Shown here piece after piece: positions 25,674-34,864 of a DNA stretch of 64,000 bases. How positions within the stretch are numbered: the first letter of the stretch is position 1; each line of letters begins with the position of its first letter. The translations under genes were made by a program, and so were the position numbers. This DNA comes from Streptomyces pristinaespiralis. GTDB taxonomy: Bacteria; Actinomycetota; Actinomycetes; Streptomycetales; Streptomycetaceae. The stretch is from NCBI RefSeq assembly GCF_001278075.1, contig NZ_CP011340.1:4960001-5024000 (forward strand), read 5' to 3'. A model generated the notes under the pieces. The model made no database searches and was not told where the DNA came from. It saw only the letters and a program-made list of their open reading frames with translations.

Positions 25674-25737
25674 CCCCGGGGGTACCGGATGGAGTGTCGG
25701 CGCCCCACTTCCGCCGTGCCCGTCCTACGGTGCGGTC

Positions 25738-26610
25738 ATGCGCGCACCCTCGGACAGCGGAGCCGCTCCGGCCACGTTCGCCGTCTGCTGTCTCCTCGCC
25801 GGAGGCAACGCCGTCGGCGTCCGCTTCAGCAACCGCGAGCTGGATCCGCTGTGGGGCGCCGCCCTGCGCTTCGGGGCCGCGGCCGCGGTCCTGCTCCTCG
25901 TCATGGCTGTCATGCGGCTCCGCTGGCCACGCGGACGGGCACTGGCCGGCGCGCTGCTGTTCGGTGTGCTCAACTTCGGCGTCACGTTCGCCCTGGCCTA
26001 CTACGCCCTCGTCCGCATCCACGCCGGTCTCGGCCAGACGATCCTCGCGCTGGTGCCGCTCGCCGCGCTGCTGCTCTCCGTCGCCCAGCACCAGGAGACG
26101 TTCCGGCTGCGGGCCGCCGTGGGGACGGTACTCGCCGTCGCGGGCGTCGCCGTGGTGTCCCGGAACCCGCTGCAGGGCTCCGTCCCACTGCTCTCGTTCC
26201 TCGCGGTACTCGGCGCGGTGCTCTCCTTCGCGGAGGCGACGGTCCTGGTCCACCGCCTGCCGAAGGTCCACCCGGTCACGATGAACGCGGTCGGTATGAC
26301 CGGCGCCGCGGTCCTCCTCTTCGCCGGCTCCCGCGCCGCCGGCGACGCGTGGATCCTCCCCGAGCGGGCGGCGACGTGGTGGGCCGTGGCGTATGTCGTC
26401 CTGGCGGGCTCGGTGGCCGTCTTCGTGCTCTACCTGATGCTGGTCAGAGCCTGGGGTCCGTCGAGAGCCGCGTACGTCTTCGTCGTCTTCCCCCTCGTCA
26501 CCATCCTGCTCTCGGCGTGGCTCGACGACGAACCCCTGACGGCGAGCCTGCTCCTGGGGGCACCGCTCATCCTGCTCGGCGTCTACGTCGGGGCACTGCG
26601 CAGGCGGTGA
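25738..26610 (+). CDS. EamA/DMT-family transporter
   Basis: 290 residues, ten hydrophobic helices in two five-helix halves, the DMT layout (FAVCCLLAGGNAVGVRFSNRE at the start, PLAALLLSV, MTGAAVLLFAG, and PLVTILLSAWLDDEPLT in the second repeat). Family members export metabolites or amino acids. TACGGT lies exactly six bases before the ATG with no Shine-Dalgarno, so it is probably leaderless. Substrate unknown. Confidence 0.88.
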   Translation: MRAPSDSGAAPATFAVCCLLAGGNAVGVRFSNRELDPLWGAALRFGAAAAVLLLVMAVMRLRWPRGRALAGALLFGVLNFGVTFALAYYALVRIHAGLGQTILALVPLAALLLSVAQHQETFRLRAAVGTVLAVAGVAVVSRNPLQGSVPLLSFLAVLGAVLSFAEATVLVHRLPKVHPVTMNAVGMTGAAVLLFAGSRAAGDAWILPERAATWWAVAYVVLAGSVAVFVLYLMLVRAWGPSRAAYVFVVFPLVTILLSAWLDDEPLTASLLLGAPLILLGVYVGALRRR

Positions 26611-26623
26611 CCGGTCCCGGTCG

Positions 26624-26998
26624 TCAGCCCGTGCGTTCGGCGGCGCCGCGCTCGACGCAGAATTCGTTGCCCTCCGGGTCCGCCAGCGTCACCCAGCCCC
26701 TCCCGTCGGGCACGCGATGGTCGCCCACGAGCGTCGCCCCGAGCGCCAGCAGACGCTCCACCTCCTCGTCGCGGGTGCCTTCCGCCGGCACGATGTCCAG
26801 GTGGACGCGGTTCTTCACGCTCTTCTTCTCGGGCACGGTGACGAACAGCAGCGCGCCGTTCGCCGACTCGACCAGCGCCTCCGGATCGCCGGGCGCGTCC
26901 TCGTCGGAGACCTTGGCATCCAGCACCGCCGCCCAGAAGGTCGCGAGGCGGTAGGCGTCGGAGCAGTCGATCGTGATGTGGCGGACAAGTGATCCCAT
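26624..26998 (-). CDS. VOC family (glyoxalase/bleomycin-resistance fold) protein
   Basis: 124 residues with two beta-alpha-beta-beta-beta modules: HITIDCSDAYRLATFWAAVLD and VHLDIVPAEG...WVTLADPEGNEFCVE. The C-terminal DPEGNEFCV is the common actinobacterial VOC signature. Metal site residues are plausible (His near the start, Glu at the end), but function (dioxygenase, isomerase or resistance) is not predictable. TACCCT sits six bases before ATG on the minus strand, again a leaderless pattern. Confidence 0.87.
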   Translation of the reverse strand: MGSLVRHITIDCSDAYRLATFWAAVLDAKVSDEDAPGDPEALVESANGALLFVTVPEKKSVKNRVHLDIVPAEGTRDEEVERLLALGATLVGDHRVPDGRGWVTLADPEGNEFCVERGAAERTG

Positions 26999-27074
26999 GC
27001 CTGGAGGGTAGGGCCCGGGGCCGCACCCCGGCCGCCATTTTCCGATGGGCGGGAAGGGCCGATAGGGTCGGACG

Positions 27075-27103
27075 CCGGGCCGCCCGCACCGCCGGCGGCC
27101 CGG
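27075..27103 (-). terminator. Hairpin terminator after the PHP metallohydrolase
   Basis: Ten-base perfect arms CCGGGCCGCC / GGCGGCCCGG with a nine-base loop, about 25-55 bases after the stop at 27129. Confidence 0.55.
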
Positions 27104-27128
27104 ACATCACTTCGCAGGTCCTCGAGCC

Positions 27129-28646
27129 TCAACCACCCAGGAAAACAGGGTTGGTGAACGCGGCGAGCGGCCCCGGCAGCGGCGGCGTCACGGGCGCGTG
27201 ACGCACTTCGGCGCGAACGTACGTGGCGTACCGCGCGGTCGTGCGCCACTCCACCGCGCCGGACCCCTCCGGCGGGAGCGCCGCCGAGTGCAGCACGCCC
27301 TGATCGGTGACGAACCGCACCGTGCAGCCGGGCGCGCCCTCCACCTCCAGCCGTACCGTCACGGGATCGCCGTCGTCCACGCGGAGCCGCTCGCCGATAC
27401 CGGCGTGCCGGCCGCGCCCGCCGGCCGCGGAGAAGGCGAGGGAGACGTCCTTGGACTCCGCGACGTAACTGCGCCCCGCCCTGATCCCGTCGAGGATCGC
27501 CTCGCGGGTCAGGTCGTCGGCGAGGACGACGGTCTGCGGTGTGCCGACCGGATCGGGGTCGCGGTGCGCGTCGCTGCTGCCCATGGCGGGGGTCCAGCGC
27601 CCGCCGTTGCGGGCCGCGAGCGCGAGCGTGCTGTCCCAGTCGGCGAGGGAGACCTCGTCGTCGGGCGTGTAGGGCCCGTTCCAGACCTCCACCGCGTCGG
27701 CCTCCCCGAAGCCGAACTTCCAGTTGCAGCCGATGCAGGTGGCGTGCGGATGGGCGGGGACCACCAGTCCGCCGGCCCGGCGGATCTCGCGGGCGTAGTG
27801 CCCGAAGCGGTTGTCGCGGGCGCGGTAGCGCCAGTCGACGAACGTGCCGGGGTCGGTGCCGATCGCCACCACGTGCCCGTTGCGGGTCGTGACCTCCTCC
27901 CCGAGCAGGATCAGCAGATCGTCCCCGGCCTCCGCCGCCCAGTGGGCGTGCGCGGAGTGGGTGTTGTGCTCGGACGAGTTGATGAAGTCCAGCCCGGCGG
28001 CACGGGCCAGGGCGGCGATCTCGGCGGGGGTGCGCCTGCCGTCCGAGTACCAGGAGTGGATGTGGCAGTCGCCGCGGTACCAGGCACGCCCGCGGCCCTT
28101 GGCCCGCTCGGGCGGATGGACCGTCTCCGGCGCCGGAGCCGGCTCGCCGTACGTCAGCGTGACGGTCACCTCGTACGGGAGGCCCTGCGGCGCGACCGTG
28201 TACGGGCCCAGCGCGATGTGCCAGGTGCCGGGGCGGACCGGGCCCGGGACGTAGCCGGGCGTCGCCTCGTCCGCGCGGATGAAGAACTCCTTGCGGGCGC
28301 CGCCCGACCAGCCCCGGAAACCCTTGCCGCCGAGGCCGGTGCCGCGCTCGTCGAAGATCCCGATGTCGAGGGCGTTGCCCTGCGTCCCGCCGGGGACGGC
28401 CGGCTTCTCGTACGCGTACGAGACGTGGATCTCCCGCACCCCGCGCGGCACTTCGACCGGCAGGTAGACGTAGTCGGGGGAGCCGGGCGGCAAGGTGCCG
28501 CGCACGACCTCGGTCCGCCGCTCACCGTCGCGCGGCGCGGCGCTCGCGAATCTCACGGTCCCCAACGTAAGGGCGGCGGCCGCTCCGGAGACGAGCAGCC
28601 CGCGCCGTGCCATCGTGTGTCCCGCGTGTTCTTCCTCGTTGCACAT
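27129..28646 (-). CDS. CehA/McbA-type PHP-domain metallohydrolase, Tat-secreted
   Basis: 505 residues from ATG 28646 (GGGGAG upstream). ATG 28613 is an alternative start directly before the twin-arginine signal MARRGLLVSGAAAALTLG, which ends near FASA-AP. A beta-rich domain (about 40-185) precedes the PHP domain: RGDCHIHSWYSDG (metal HxH), SSEHNTHSA, LLGEEVTTRNGHVVAIG, VVPAHPHATCIG and SSDAHRDPDP. Family members are secreted phosphoesterases or carbamate hydrolases; substrate unknown. The C-terminal 90 residues form another beta domain. Transcribed toward the VOC gene but separated by a hairpin. Confidence 0.88.
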   Translation of the reverse strand: MCNEEEHAGHTMARRGLLVSGAAAALTLGTVRFASAAPRDGERRTEVVRGTLPPGSPDYVYLPVEVPRGVREIHVSYAYEKPAVPGGTQGNALDIGIFDERGTGLGGKGFRGWSGGARKEFFIRADEATPGYVPGPVRPGTWHIALGPYTVAPQGLPYEVTVTLTYGEPAPAPETVHPPERAKGRGRAWYRGDCHIHSWYSDGRRTPAEIAALARAAGLDFINSSEHNTHSAHAHWAAEAGDDLLILLGEEVTTRNGHVVAIGTDPGTFVDWRYRARDNRFGHYAREIRRAGGLVVPAHPHATCIGCNWKFGFGEADAVEVWNGPYTPDDEVSLADWDSTLALAARNGGRWTPAMGSSDAHRDPDPVGTPQTVVLADDLTREAILDGIRAGRSYVAESKDVSLAFSAAGGRGRHAGIGERLRVDDGDPVTVRLEVEGAPGCTVRFVTDQGVLHSAALPPEGSGAVEWRTTARYATYVRAEVRHAPVTPPLPGPLAAFTNPVFLGG

Positions 28647-28710
28647 GCCGTCGGACTCCCCAGGGTGTCGAAAGGCTTCAGTGACGCAGCCGAACCGATG
28701 TGAACCGTTC

Positions 28711-30369
28711 CTATTCAGTGAGCAGGAGTGAGTCTTGGACCCATTCCTGGTTGCTGCGGGCACCCCGAGCGGTGGTGGGTGTCCTGGTTGCCCGCTTTCG
28801 TTCCGCGTCCGGTGGCACGCATCGTGTGCGTGGTCCGGGGATGCGGGGGCGGGGTTCCTCGCGCCCAGGGGAACGCCGGTCGGCCTGGACGGTCCGATGC
28901 CCCGCACGATCGCTCTGGTCGTGCGGGGGCGGTGTCGTCCGTCGCCGGATCGGGTGCCCTTGGGCGCGTCTGCCGATCGCGATGCTCGCGGCATCGTGCC
29001 GGCTGATCTTGCGGGTGGTGCTGGTGAGGGGCTTCTGCCAGTGCTGGGCGCCCCATTTGGATGTGTAGGCGGGGTCGACGGCGATGATCGTGATGCCGGT
29101 GGCGTCGGCCATGGAGGTCAGCCGGGCACGAAGTTTGCCCGTGGGCATGCCGGAGATCAGCTGCCGGAACCTTCGCCTGCGGCCGTGCTTCTCCCTGGTT
29201 TTCTCGGCCTGGAAGTCGAGGTCCTCGACCGCGATCGCCTTCACGCCGCAGGAGTGGGCCCAGTGCAGGAGTCGGGTAAGGGCGTGCCGTACTTGGGCGT
29301 CGCGGTGTGGGGCGCTGCCGGTCAGGGTGTAGAAGAAGCGGCGGGGATCGCCGCACGGGTTGCCGTGGGTGTCCAGGCGCCAGGCGGCGAGGTGGTCGGC
29401 GTTGGTGTCCACCCCGATCACGCCGTGGGCGAGGGCGGCTTCGAGCGGAACGGTAGGGGTGGGTGGGATCTGCCAGGACGCGGTCACATACCAGCGGCCG
29501 CGCCCGGTGTCGTGGTGGATGCGGTAGGCCACCGCCCGGTGCGCTGCCACCCGGTCCGCCCACTCAGAGCCCCGGTGCGCGAAGGAGACCTTCGTGGCGA
29601 GTACGTACCGGCCGTGCGCAGCGTTCGCCAGATGCGCCAGCGGGGCCGGGAGCTTGATGCTGACGTCGCCTTCGGGGGTGATGCGGATCGTCTCGTTGCC
29701 GAACCTTTTCCCCGACTCACCATCCGCCTGGAGGAACCAGCGCTCGGCCTCCCACCGCCGGCGCCACTGGGCTGCGGTCAGCCCCGCATCGGCAAGGTGA
29801 TGCCGGGTACGGGTCAGACGTCGGCCGCCGCGCACCACACGCACGACACCGGCCGCACGGTCGGCTCGTGCCCGCTCGAGCCGGTCCTCCAGCACCCGCA
29901 GGCGCCGGGTTTTGTGGAACCACTCGTGCGCGGAGCGGTAGCCGCCCGGGACCCGCCGGGTGCCTTTCTGTCCGACCGGCAGCGACAGCCGGTGAGCGAT
30001 CGTCCTGATCCCGGCTTCGAGGCCCTGGATGTGCGCGGCCTGCCCGCGCCGGGCGAGCGCCCACTGATCGTGCGTGGCCTTCGTGATCGACCCCGCCCAC
30101 CTCGACGACGACACCCCCGTCAAGCCACGCTTCCGGGCCGCCCACGACTCGGCGGAGTGCTCCAGACCGTCAGCGCAGCGGGCCTTCAAGTCCCGCGAGG
30201 CCAGCGCGCCGAGATGCGCACCCACCAGCCGCAGCACCTCCTCATCCTCCGGAGTGAGGCCCTTCAGCCGGTCACGGACCGCCACACCCGAAGGTCCGGT
30301 GACCACGAACGGCGCCACCAACTCCCGTAGACCCCCCACAGTGATCACCCCCTCCGCACCGGACCACAC
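28711..30369 (-). mobile_element. tnpB: Stand-alone TnpB-like RuvC protein (IS200/IS605 accessory-type)
   Basis: 552 residues at most; GTG codons at 30369, 30348 and 30339 are all possible starts, with GGAGGG best spaced for 30339. The RuvC acid triad is intact: GVDTNADH (Asp near 320), IAVEDLDF (Glu near 382), HDAASIAIG (Asp near 459), plus VDPAYTSKWG. The zinc-ribbon cysteines of typical TnpB are missing, as in long Streptomyces TnpB-related proteins. No tyrosine or serine transposase adjoins, so it is either a non-autonomous element or domesticated. TnpB proteins are RNA-guided DNA nucleases; any guide RNA would lie at the 3' end near 28650-28720. Confidence 0.85.
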
Positions 30370-30560
30370 ACACCCGCCACCACCCCCAACGACAAGCCCC
30401 CGCAGAGGTCACCCATTCGACAAACGAACCCCCATCCGCCCCGCGAGCCCTCACACACCACAGCCCACAACAACTCACCCGTACACGGCAGAACTCACTC
30501 ATACGAAGCCAAACACCAGCAGTTCACCACCCTGGTATTGAGCCGTTAACGGGCGGCCAA
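30370..30560. other. Probable left-end region of the TnpB element
   Basis: Composition changes sharply: strongly C/A-skewed on the plus strand (G/T on the coding strand of tnpB) and less GC-rich than neighbours, ending near a palindrome CCGTTAACGG at 30544-30553. No ORF is supported. The skew resembles non-coding ends of IS200/IS605-type elements, but exact borders cannot be set. Confidence 0.4.
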
Positions 30561-30630
30561 GGGAAGAGGTGCGGCGGACGACGCGGTCATGACTGGAGAC
30601 GAACCGCCTCGGACGGCATACGTTGAAAGC

Positions 30631-31458
30631 ATGCGGATCTCGACCACGATCTTCCTCACCGACGAGACGATCAGCCCGGTGCGGCTGGCCCGGGAGCTGG
30701 AGCGGCGGGGCTTCGCCGGCCTCTACGTCCCCGAGCACACCCACATTCCGGTGGAGCGGACCACGGGCTACCCCGCGGGCGGTGAGCTGCCCCGCGAGTA
30801 CGGCCGCACGCTCGACCCGTTCGTGGCGCTCGCCCAGGCGGCGGCGGTGACGTCGACACTGACGCTCGGCACCGGCATCACCCTGGTCGCGCAGCACGAT
30901 CCGATCGACCTGGCCAAGCAGATCGCGACCCTGGACCATGTCTCCGGCGGCCGCTTCACACTGGGCGTCGGCTTCGGCTGGAACAAGGAGGAAGCGGCGG
31001 ACCACGGGGTCGAATGGTCGACGCGCCGCGAACTCACGCTGGACCGGATGCGGCTGATGCGGGCGCTGTGGGCGCCGGAACCCACGCCGTACAAGGGCGA
31101 GTTCGCCTCCGTACGCCCCTCGTCGGCCTTCCCCAAGCCGGCCGGCGGCGCTCCCCGCGTCCTGGTCGGCGGCGCGGCGGGCCCGAAGCTCTTCTCCCAC
31201 ATCACGCAGTACGCGGACGGCTGGCTCCCGATCGGCGGCCGGGGCCTCACGGAGACGATGCCCCGGCTGCGTGCCGCCTGGGAGTCGGCGGGCCGCGACC
31301 CGAAGACCCTCCAGGTCGTCCCGTACGCGGTCCGGCCCTCCGCGGGGAAGCTGGCGCACTACGCGGAGCTGGGGGTGGAGGAGGTCGTCCTCCAACTCCC
31401 GCCGGGGGACGAGCCGGAGGTCCTGCGGGCGCTGGACGAGTACGCGCAGTATCTGTAA
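30631..31458 (+). CDS. LLM-class F420-dependent oxidoreductase
   Basis: 275 residues from ATG 30631; TACGTT lies six bases upstream and no good Shine-Dalgarno is present. Luciferase-like TIM barrel: LERRGFAGLYVPEHTHIPV, LTLGTGITLVAQHDPIDLAKQIATLDHVSGGRFTLGVGFGWNKEE, PRVLVGGAAGPKLF, YADGWLPIGG. The EHTHIP and short length are typical of F420-dependent members in actinobacteria. No CTGACG operator precedes it, so it is probably outside that regulon. Confidence 0.87.
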   Translation: MRISTTIFLTDETISPVRLARELERRGFAGLYVPEHTHIPVERTTGYPAGGELPREYGRTLDPFVALAQAAAVTSTLTLGTGITLVAQHDPIDLAKQIATLDHVSGGRFTLGVGFGWNKEEAADHGVEWSTRRELTLDRMRLMRALWAPEPTPYKGEFASVRPSSAFPKPAGGAPRVLVGGAAGPKLFSHITQYADGWLPIGGRGLTETMPRLRAAWESAGRDPKTLQVVPYAVRPSAGKLAHYAELGVEEVVLQLPPGDEPEVLRALDEYAQYL

Positions 31459-31476
31459 CGGCTTTGGGCGAGGCCG

Positions 31477-31899
31477 TCAGACGGTGTACGGATCACGCAC
31501 GTCCCGTACTTCGACCTCGTCGACGACGCGCGCGACGGACACGAAGTCGTTGTCGCGATGCAGCACGACCAGACCGTGGTGGACCGCCGTTGCACACAGC
31601 AGCAGGTCCAGCGGGCCGGCGCTGCGATGCTGCCCTTTCTGAGTGAGCTTGTACTGCGCAGTGTCGACCCATGACCATGCACCACCAGGGACCCGGGCGG
31701 CCGGGAACATGTCGTGGAGCCTTGTCTCGAGGTCGTCCCGGTGGGCAGGACCGGTCGCCGAGTGGAGAAACTCAGCTTTGGTGGGTTCGCAGATCAGCAC
31801 GAGGCCGGACTCGACGAACGGCGCCCATGCTGCCCGTGCCTCCGGTATGCGCAGCAACTCCCACAGGGCGGACGTATCGATGAGGAACCGGTGGTTCAC
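31477..31899 (-). CDS. vapC: PIN-domain toxin (VapC family)
   Basis: 140 residues from GTG 31899, which overlaps the antitoxin stop (GTGA). The PIN acidic set is complete: Asp8 in FLIDTSALWE, Glu43 in EPTKAEFL, Asp98 in GPLDLLLCATA, Asp116/Asp118 in HRDNDF. VapC toxins are Mg-dependent RNases acting on tRNA or rRNA. The order antitoxin-toxin with overlap is standard. Confidence 0.9.
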   Translation of the reverse strand: MNHRFLIDTSALWELLRIPEARAAWAPFVESGLVLICEPTKAEFLHSATGPAHRDDLETRLHDMFPAARVPGGAWSWVDTAQYKLTQKGQHRSAGPLDLLLCATAVHHGLVVLHRDNDFVSVARVVDEVEVRDVRDPYTV

Positions 31900-32117
31900 T
31901 CGCCCCTCCAAGCTCGCTTCCGGGCTTCGTACGCCTTGATGGCCTCGTCGAACTCGCCGCTCTCCGCGCGCTCGGCAAGATCCTGCATGGCTTCCAGCCG
32001 TTTGAGGCGGTGGACGTAGTCCAGCAAAGCGCCGTTGATCGTGTCCTTCTTGGTCGTCGTCCCCATCAGACGCATGGCCTCCGCCAGCACGTCGTCGTCG
32101 AGATTGACGTTGGTCAT
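31896..32117 (-). CDS. vapB: VapB-type antitoxin
   Basis: 73 residues from ATG 32117, chosen because GGAGG is about 11 bases upstream; an ATG at 32144 would add nine residues. Residues TNVNLDDDVLAEAMRLMGTTTKKDTINGALLDYV form a ribbon-helix-helix with the DUF2191/VapB pattern; the charged C-terminus should wrap the PIN toxin. It likely autorepresses its promoter near 32120-32180, where the sequence is locally AT-rich (attatgtacat). Confidence 0.85.
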   Translation of the reverse strand: MTNVNLDDDVLAEAMRLMGTTTKKDTINGALLDYVHRLKRLEAMQDLAERAESGEFDEAIKAYEARKRAWRGE

Positions 32118-32215
32118 GCTCACCCGGACCTCCATGTTGGTCATGTGGATGATCGGCCCACATTATGTACATCCGCCTTCCATGGTACGGCCGAGCATCA
32201 GGGCGTCACCAGCAG

Positions 32216-32869
32216 TCACGACGCCACGAGGACGGCGACCGGCGCGCAAGCGCTGCACAGCCCCGGCTCGGGCGCGCGGAAGGCGAGGTCGCAGGCGTCG
32301 CACGTCTGGAACGGGTCCGGGCGCGAGGCGCCGGGCGGCGCGGCAGGGAGCGGTGGCGGCAGCAGTTCCGTCGGCCGGGGTCGTGGGCCGGTCTGCTGCC
32401 GCAGGGGTACGGGCTCCGGCCCGGCGACCGGGTCCGGCACCGGCGGCTCGACGGAAGGTGGCGGCGCTTCCCGTTGGGGGACGGGCGCGGGCTGCCCCGG
32501 CGCGCGGACCCGCATCGCGGGCGGGTTGCTGAACGACTCGGTCGTCGTGATCAGCTGCCCGGACGGCAGCCGCACCCGCGTTCGCCGCAGATACCCGTAC
32601 CGCTCCAACTCGTTGAGCGCGTCCGAGATGCGGTCCTCGCCCTCGGGGAACCGCTCGGCGAGCTTCTTGACCGAGATCCTGGTCCCGGTACGGAGCGACT
32701 GGATGTGGACCGACAGCCCGATCGCGGTCAGCGAGAGACGATCGTGCTGGGCGAGGTGGTTGCCGACCACGACGAAGCGTTCGTTGTGCGGCAGGTTGAT
32801 GTGCCGGATGCCGACCGCGGGAACGGGCGGCGACGCGCACAGGGGCGCGTTAAGCTGCGCTACAGCCAT
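32216..32869 (-). CDS. Winged-helix DNA-binding protein with C-terminal zinc ribbon
   Basis: 217 residues. The N-terminal 110 residues contain a helix-turn-helix/winged-helix: LSLTAIGLSVHIQSL, RISVKKLAERFPEGEDRISDALNELERYGYLRR, then the wing TRVRLPSGQLITTTE, resembling replication-initiator-like and DnaD-type helix-turn-helix proteins common in Streptomyces. A Pro-rich linker (115-185) leads to CDACDLAF...CSAC, a four-Cys zinc ribbon. Role unknown. The ATG is 60 bases from a gene-free region of 330 bp. Confidence 0.75.
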   Translation of the reverse strand: MAVAQLNAPLCASPPVPAVGIRHINLPHNERFVVVGNHLAQHDRLSLTAIGLSVHIQSLRTGTRISVKKLAERFPEGEDRISDALNELERYGYLRRTRVRLPSGQLITTTESFSNPPAMRVRAPGQPAPVPQREAPPPSVEPPVPDPVAGPEPVPLRQQTGPRPRPTELLPPPLPAAPPGASRPDPFQTCDACDLAFRAPEPGLCSACAPVAVLVAS

Positions 32870-33203
32870 GGGGAAGCGATCTCTTCCTCGTTGGTGAGGC
32901 CCTCGATCGGGATGCCAGTCCCGGCCGGGGGCCGCCGCATTTCTGCGGTCGTGTTCTGTTGTCGAGGCTGAGCTTGCACCGCGTCATGGCATATGCGCCA
33001 GTTGAGTTGGGGTGCGTCACCCGTCCGAGTGAGCGGCGGGTGAGGTGGGGTCAGGAAGGTTCTTCCCCTGGTTCTTAAAGCTTTTGAAGCGGGCGGGTCG
33101 GGGGCCAGGAGAACCGGGTCCGGGAAATCGCCGATCCGGCCCTACTGTGACAAATCGCCCCCATCCGAGGTACGTGTTCCGCCGTCGGTACGCTTCGGCC
33201 TCC
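32870..33203. other. Gene-free interval, no feature recognised
   Basis: 334 bp between the winged-helix gene and the DUF397 gene, with some lower-GC patches near 33060-33090. Short ORFs on both strands lack codon bias or Shine-Dalgarno support. It probably contains the promoter for the winged-helix gene. Confidence 0.4.
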
Positions 33204-33401
33204 TCAGGGCGTAGGAGCAGCCCCGGTGAACGCGACGAAGTCGGCCCAGGCGGAGGCGCGCACGGCGAGCCGGGGTCCGGCCGGATCCTTTGAATCACGG
33301 ACGTGGACGGTGCCGCGACCGTCAGCGATCTCGACGCAGGAACCTCCCTCACCCCCGCTGTAGCTGCTCTTGAACCAGTGGAGCTGCTGCTCGATGTTCA
33401 T
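33204..33401 (-). CDS. DUF397 small protein, partner of WhiJ-like regulator
   Basis: 65 residues with the full DUF397 pattern: WFKSSYSGGEGGSCVEIA, VHVRDSKDPAGP, then ASAWADFVAF. It overlaps the stop of the upstream helix-turn-helix gene by ATGA. In the S. coelicolor whiJ locus, such proteins are encoded beside WhiJ-like regulators and may modulate them. Confidence 0.92.
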   Translation of the reverse strand: MNIEQQLHWFKSSYSGGEGGSCVEIADGRGTVHVRDSKDPAGPRLAVRASAWADFVAFTGAAPTP

Positions 33402-34264
33402 CGCTCTCCCAGCATCTTCTCGATCAGGGCCAGGGATTCCCGCGCGTTGAGGGCCTGAGACCGAAGGATGCCATAGCGGGCGGTGATGAGCCTGACCTGC
33501 TCCGCATCAGTGATCAGCCGGGGGTACCCCTGCACCTCTGTGTACGCGACCTGCTGGCGCGTCTCGGCCGTGAGCAGGGTGAACACGCCGTCGACGTTGG
33601 GGTGTTCCTCGCGGTGCGTCGGCATGACCTGTAGTTCCACGGTCCGCATCCGTCCCACCCGGAGGAGCTGGCGCAGTTGGGCTTCATGGACCGTCCGGCC
33701 TCCAATCGGACGCTGGAGCGCCGCTTCCTCCACAATGAAGCTGCACGTGGGCGCCGGCCACCGCTCGAAGAGCTGCTGCCGTGCCATTCGGTCGACGACG
33801 CGAATCGCGATGGTCTCCTCATCGAGCAGCGGCCGACGTTGGGAGAAGATGGCCCGCGCGTAGTCCTCGGTCTGCAGAAGCCCGTGAACGACCTGATTGC
33901 TGTAGTCGTGCAGTTCTACTGCTCCGGCCTCCAGCTTGGCGTAGTTCCGGTACCACTCCGGGTGCCGGGTCCGCGCCTTCGTCTGTGCCTCCCGAACGTC
34001 CGGCACCGCTGCCCTGAGCACGCCCCGCGCGTCCAGCAGGACGTCCGCGCGCTCCAGGAAGTCGGGCTGCGGCGTGCGGACGCCGCGCTCCATCGCGGAG
34101 ATCAGAGCCTCCCCGCAGTGGGTCGCCGCGCCCAACTCCTTCTGGCTCAGCCCGGCGGCCTCGCGCAGCACCTTGATCTGCTTCCCGAGCGCACGGAAGA
34201 GGTGTGTGGTTCCGTCCACCTCGGCCGGCCGATCCGGCCGCTCGTCGCGATCCGCGTCCGCCAT
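33398..34264 (-). CDS. XRE-family regulator with DUF5753/Scr1 domain (WhiJ-like)
   Basis: 288 residues from ATG 34264. The XRE helix-turn-helix is LGKQIKVLREAAGLSQKELGAATHCGEALISAMERG (about 27-62). The DUF5753 domain (100-285) shows YSNQVVHGLLQTEDYARAIF, FIVEEAALQRPIGG, LQVMPTHREEHPNVDGVFTLL. Together with the DUF397 gene downstream and the divergent ATPase gene it forms the whiJ-type triad known from Streptomyces development loci. It is divergent from the ATPase gene across 137 bp. Confidence 0.92.
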   Translation of the reverse strand: MADADRDERPDRPAEVDGTTHLFRALGKQIKVLREAAGLSQKELGAATHCGEALISAMERGVRTPQPDFLERADVLLDARGVLRAAVPDVREAQTKARTRHPEWYRNYAKLEAGAVELHDYSNQVVHGLLQTEDYARAIFSQRRPLLDEETIAIRVVDRMARQQLFERWPAPTCSFIVEEAALQRPIGGRTVHEAQLRQLLRVGRMRTVELQVMPTHREEHPNVDGVFTLLTAETRQQVAYTEVQGYPRLITDAEQVRLITARYGILRSQALNARESLALIEKMLGER

Positions 34265-34401
34265 GCCCGACCTGCCTCTCGCTTGCCGCCGTCGGGTCAC
34301 TCCCGACGACCCGTACACAACGGCACGCGCACCCGCACAACTGCGCCTCGTCGACCGGCAACCCCTGGTCAGGGTAGGCAGGGGCGGACACGCTCGGGGA
34401 C

Positions 34402-34851
34402 GTGAATACGGAAACGACCACCTGCAAGGCTGAGTTCGTCCAGCGCTTCACCCCCACCCGCCGCGGTGCTCGCCTCGCCCGCCGTCTGGCGCTGCACCAG
34501 CTCGAGGACTGGGGCTACGACTACGGCACGGAGACGTCAGAGGCGGTGGGACACATCGTCGCCGAACTGGCGGCGAACGCGGCGACACACGGGCAGGTAC
34601 CGGGCCGCGACTTCGAGCTGCGCCTGCTGCTGTCGGAGCCCGGCACCCTGCGCATCGAGGTCTCCGACACCCGCTCCGAACGCCTCCCGTCCCTGCCGGA
34701 GCCGGCGGCCCCCGACGCCGAATCGGGGCGCGGCCTGCTGCTGGTCGGGGCCTTGGCGGACGCGTGGGGCGTCACGCCGCGCGACGTGGGCAAGACGGTT
34801 TGGGCGACCGTCGCCGTCCGTGACGCAGCGGGTCCGGCCACTCCCGGCTGA
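34402..34851 (+). CDS. HATPase_c anti-sigma-factor-like ATP-binding protein
   Basis: 149 residues from GTG 34402 with GGGGA upstream. GHKL fold: ETSEAVGHIVAELAANAATHG (N-box), LRIEVSDTRSERLP (G1-like), SGRGLLLVGALADAWGV (G2). It resembles RsbW/AbaA-locus kinases, which bind sigma factors or antagonists. It completes a triad with the divergent WhiJ-like and DUF397 genes. A decayed copy of a related gene lies at 35845-36050. Confidence 0.9.
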   Translation: MNTETTTCKAEFVQRFTPTRRGARLARRLALHQLEDWGYDYGTETSEAVGHIVAELAANAATHGQVPGRDFELRLLLSEPGTLRIEVSDTRSERLPSLPEPAAPDAESGRGLLLVGALADAWGVTPRDVGKTVWATVAVRDAAGPATPG

Positions 34852-34864
34852 ATCGGGCCACTGG

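Noticed and set aside
33045..33293. 82-codon ORF between the winged-helix and DUF397 genes
   Set aside because: No Shine-Dalgarno, no codon bias, no recognisable sequence; overlaps the DUF397 gene antisense.
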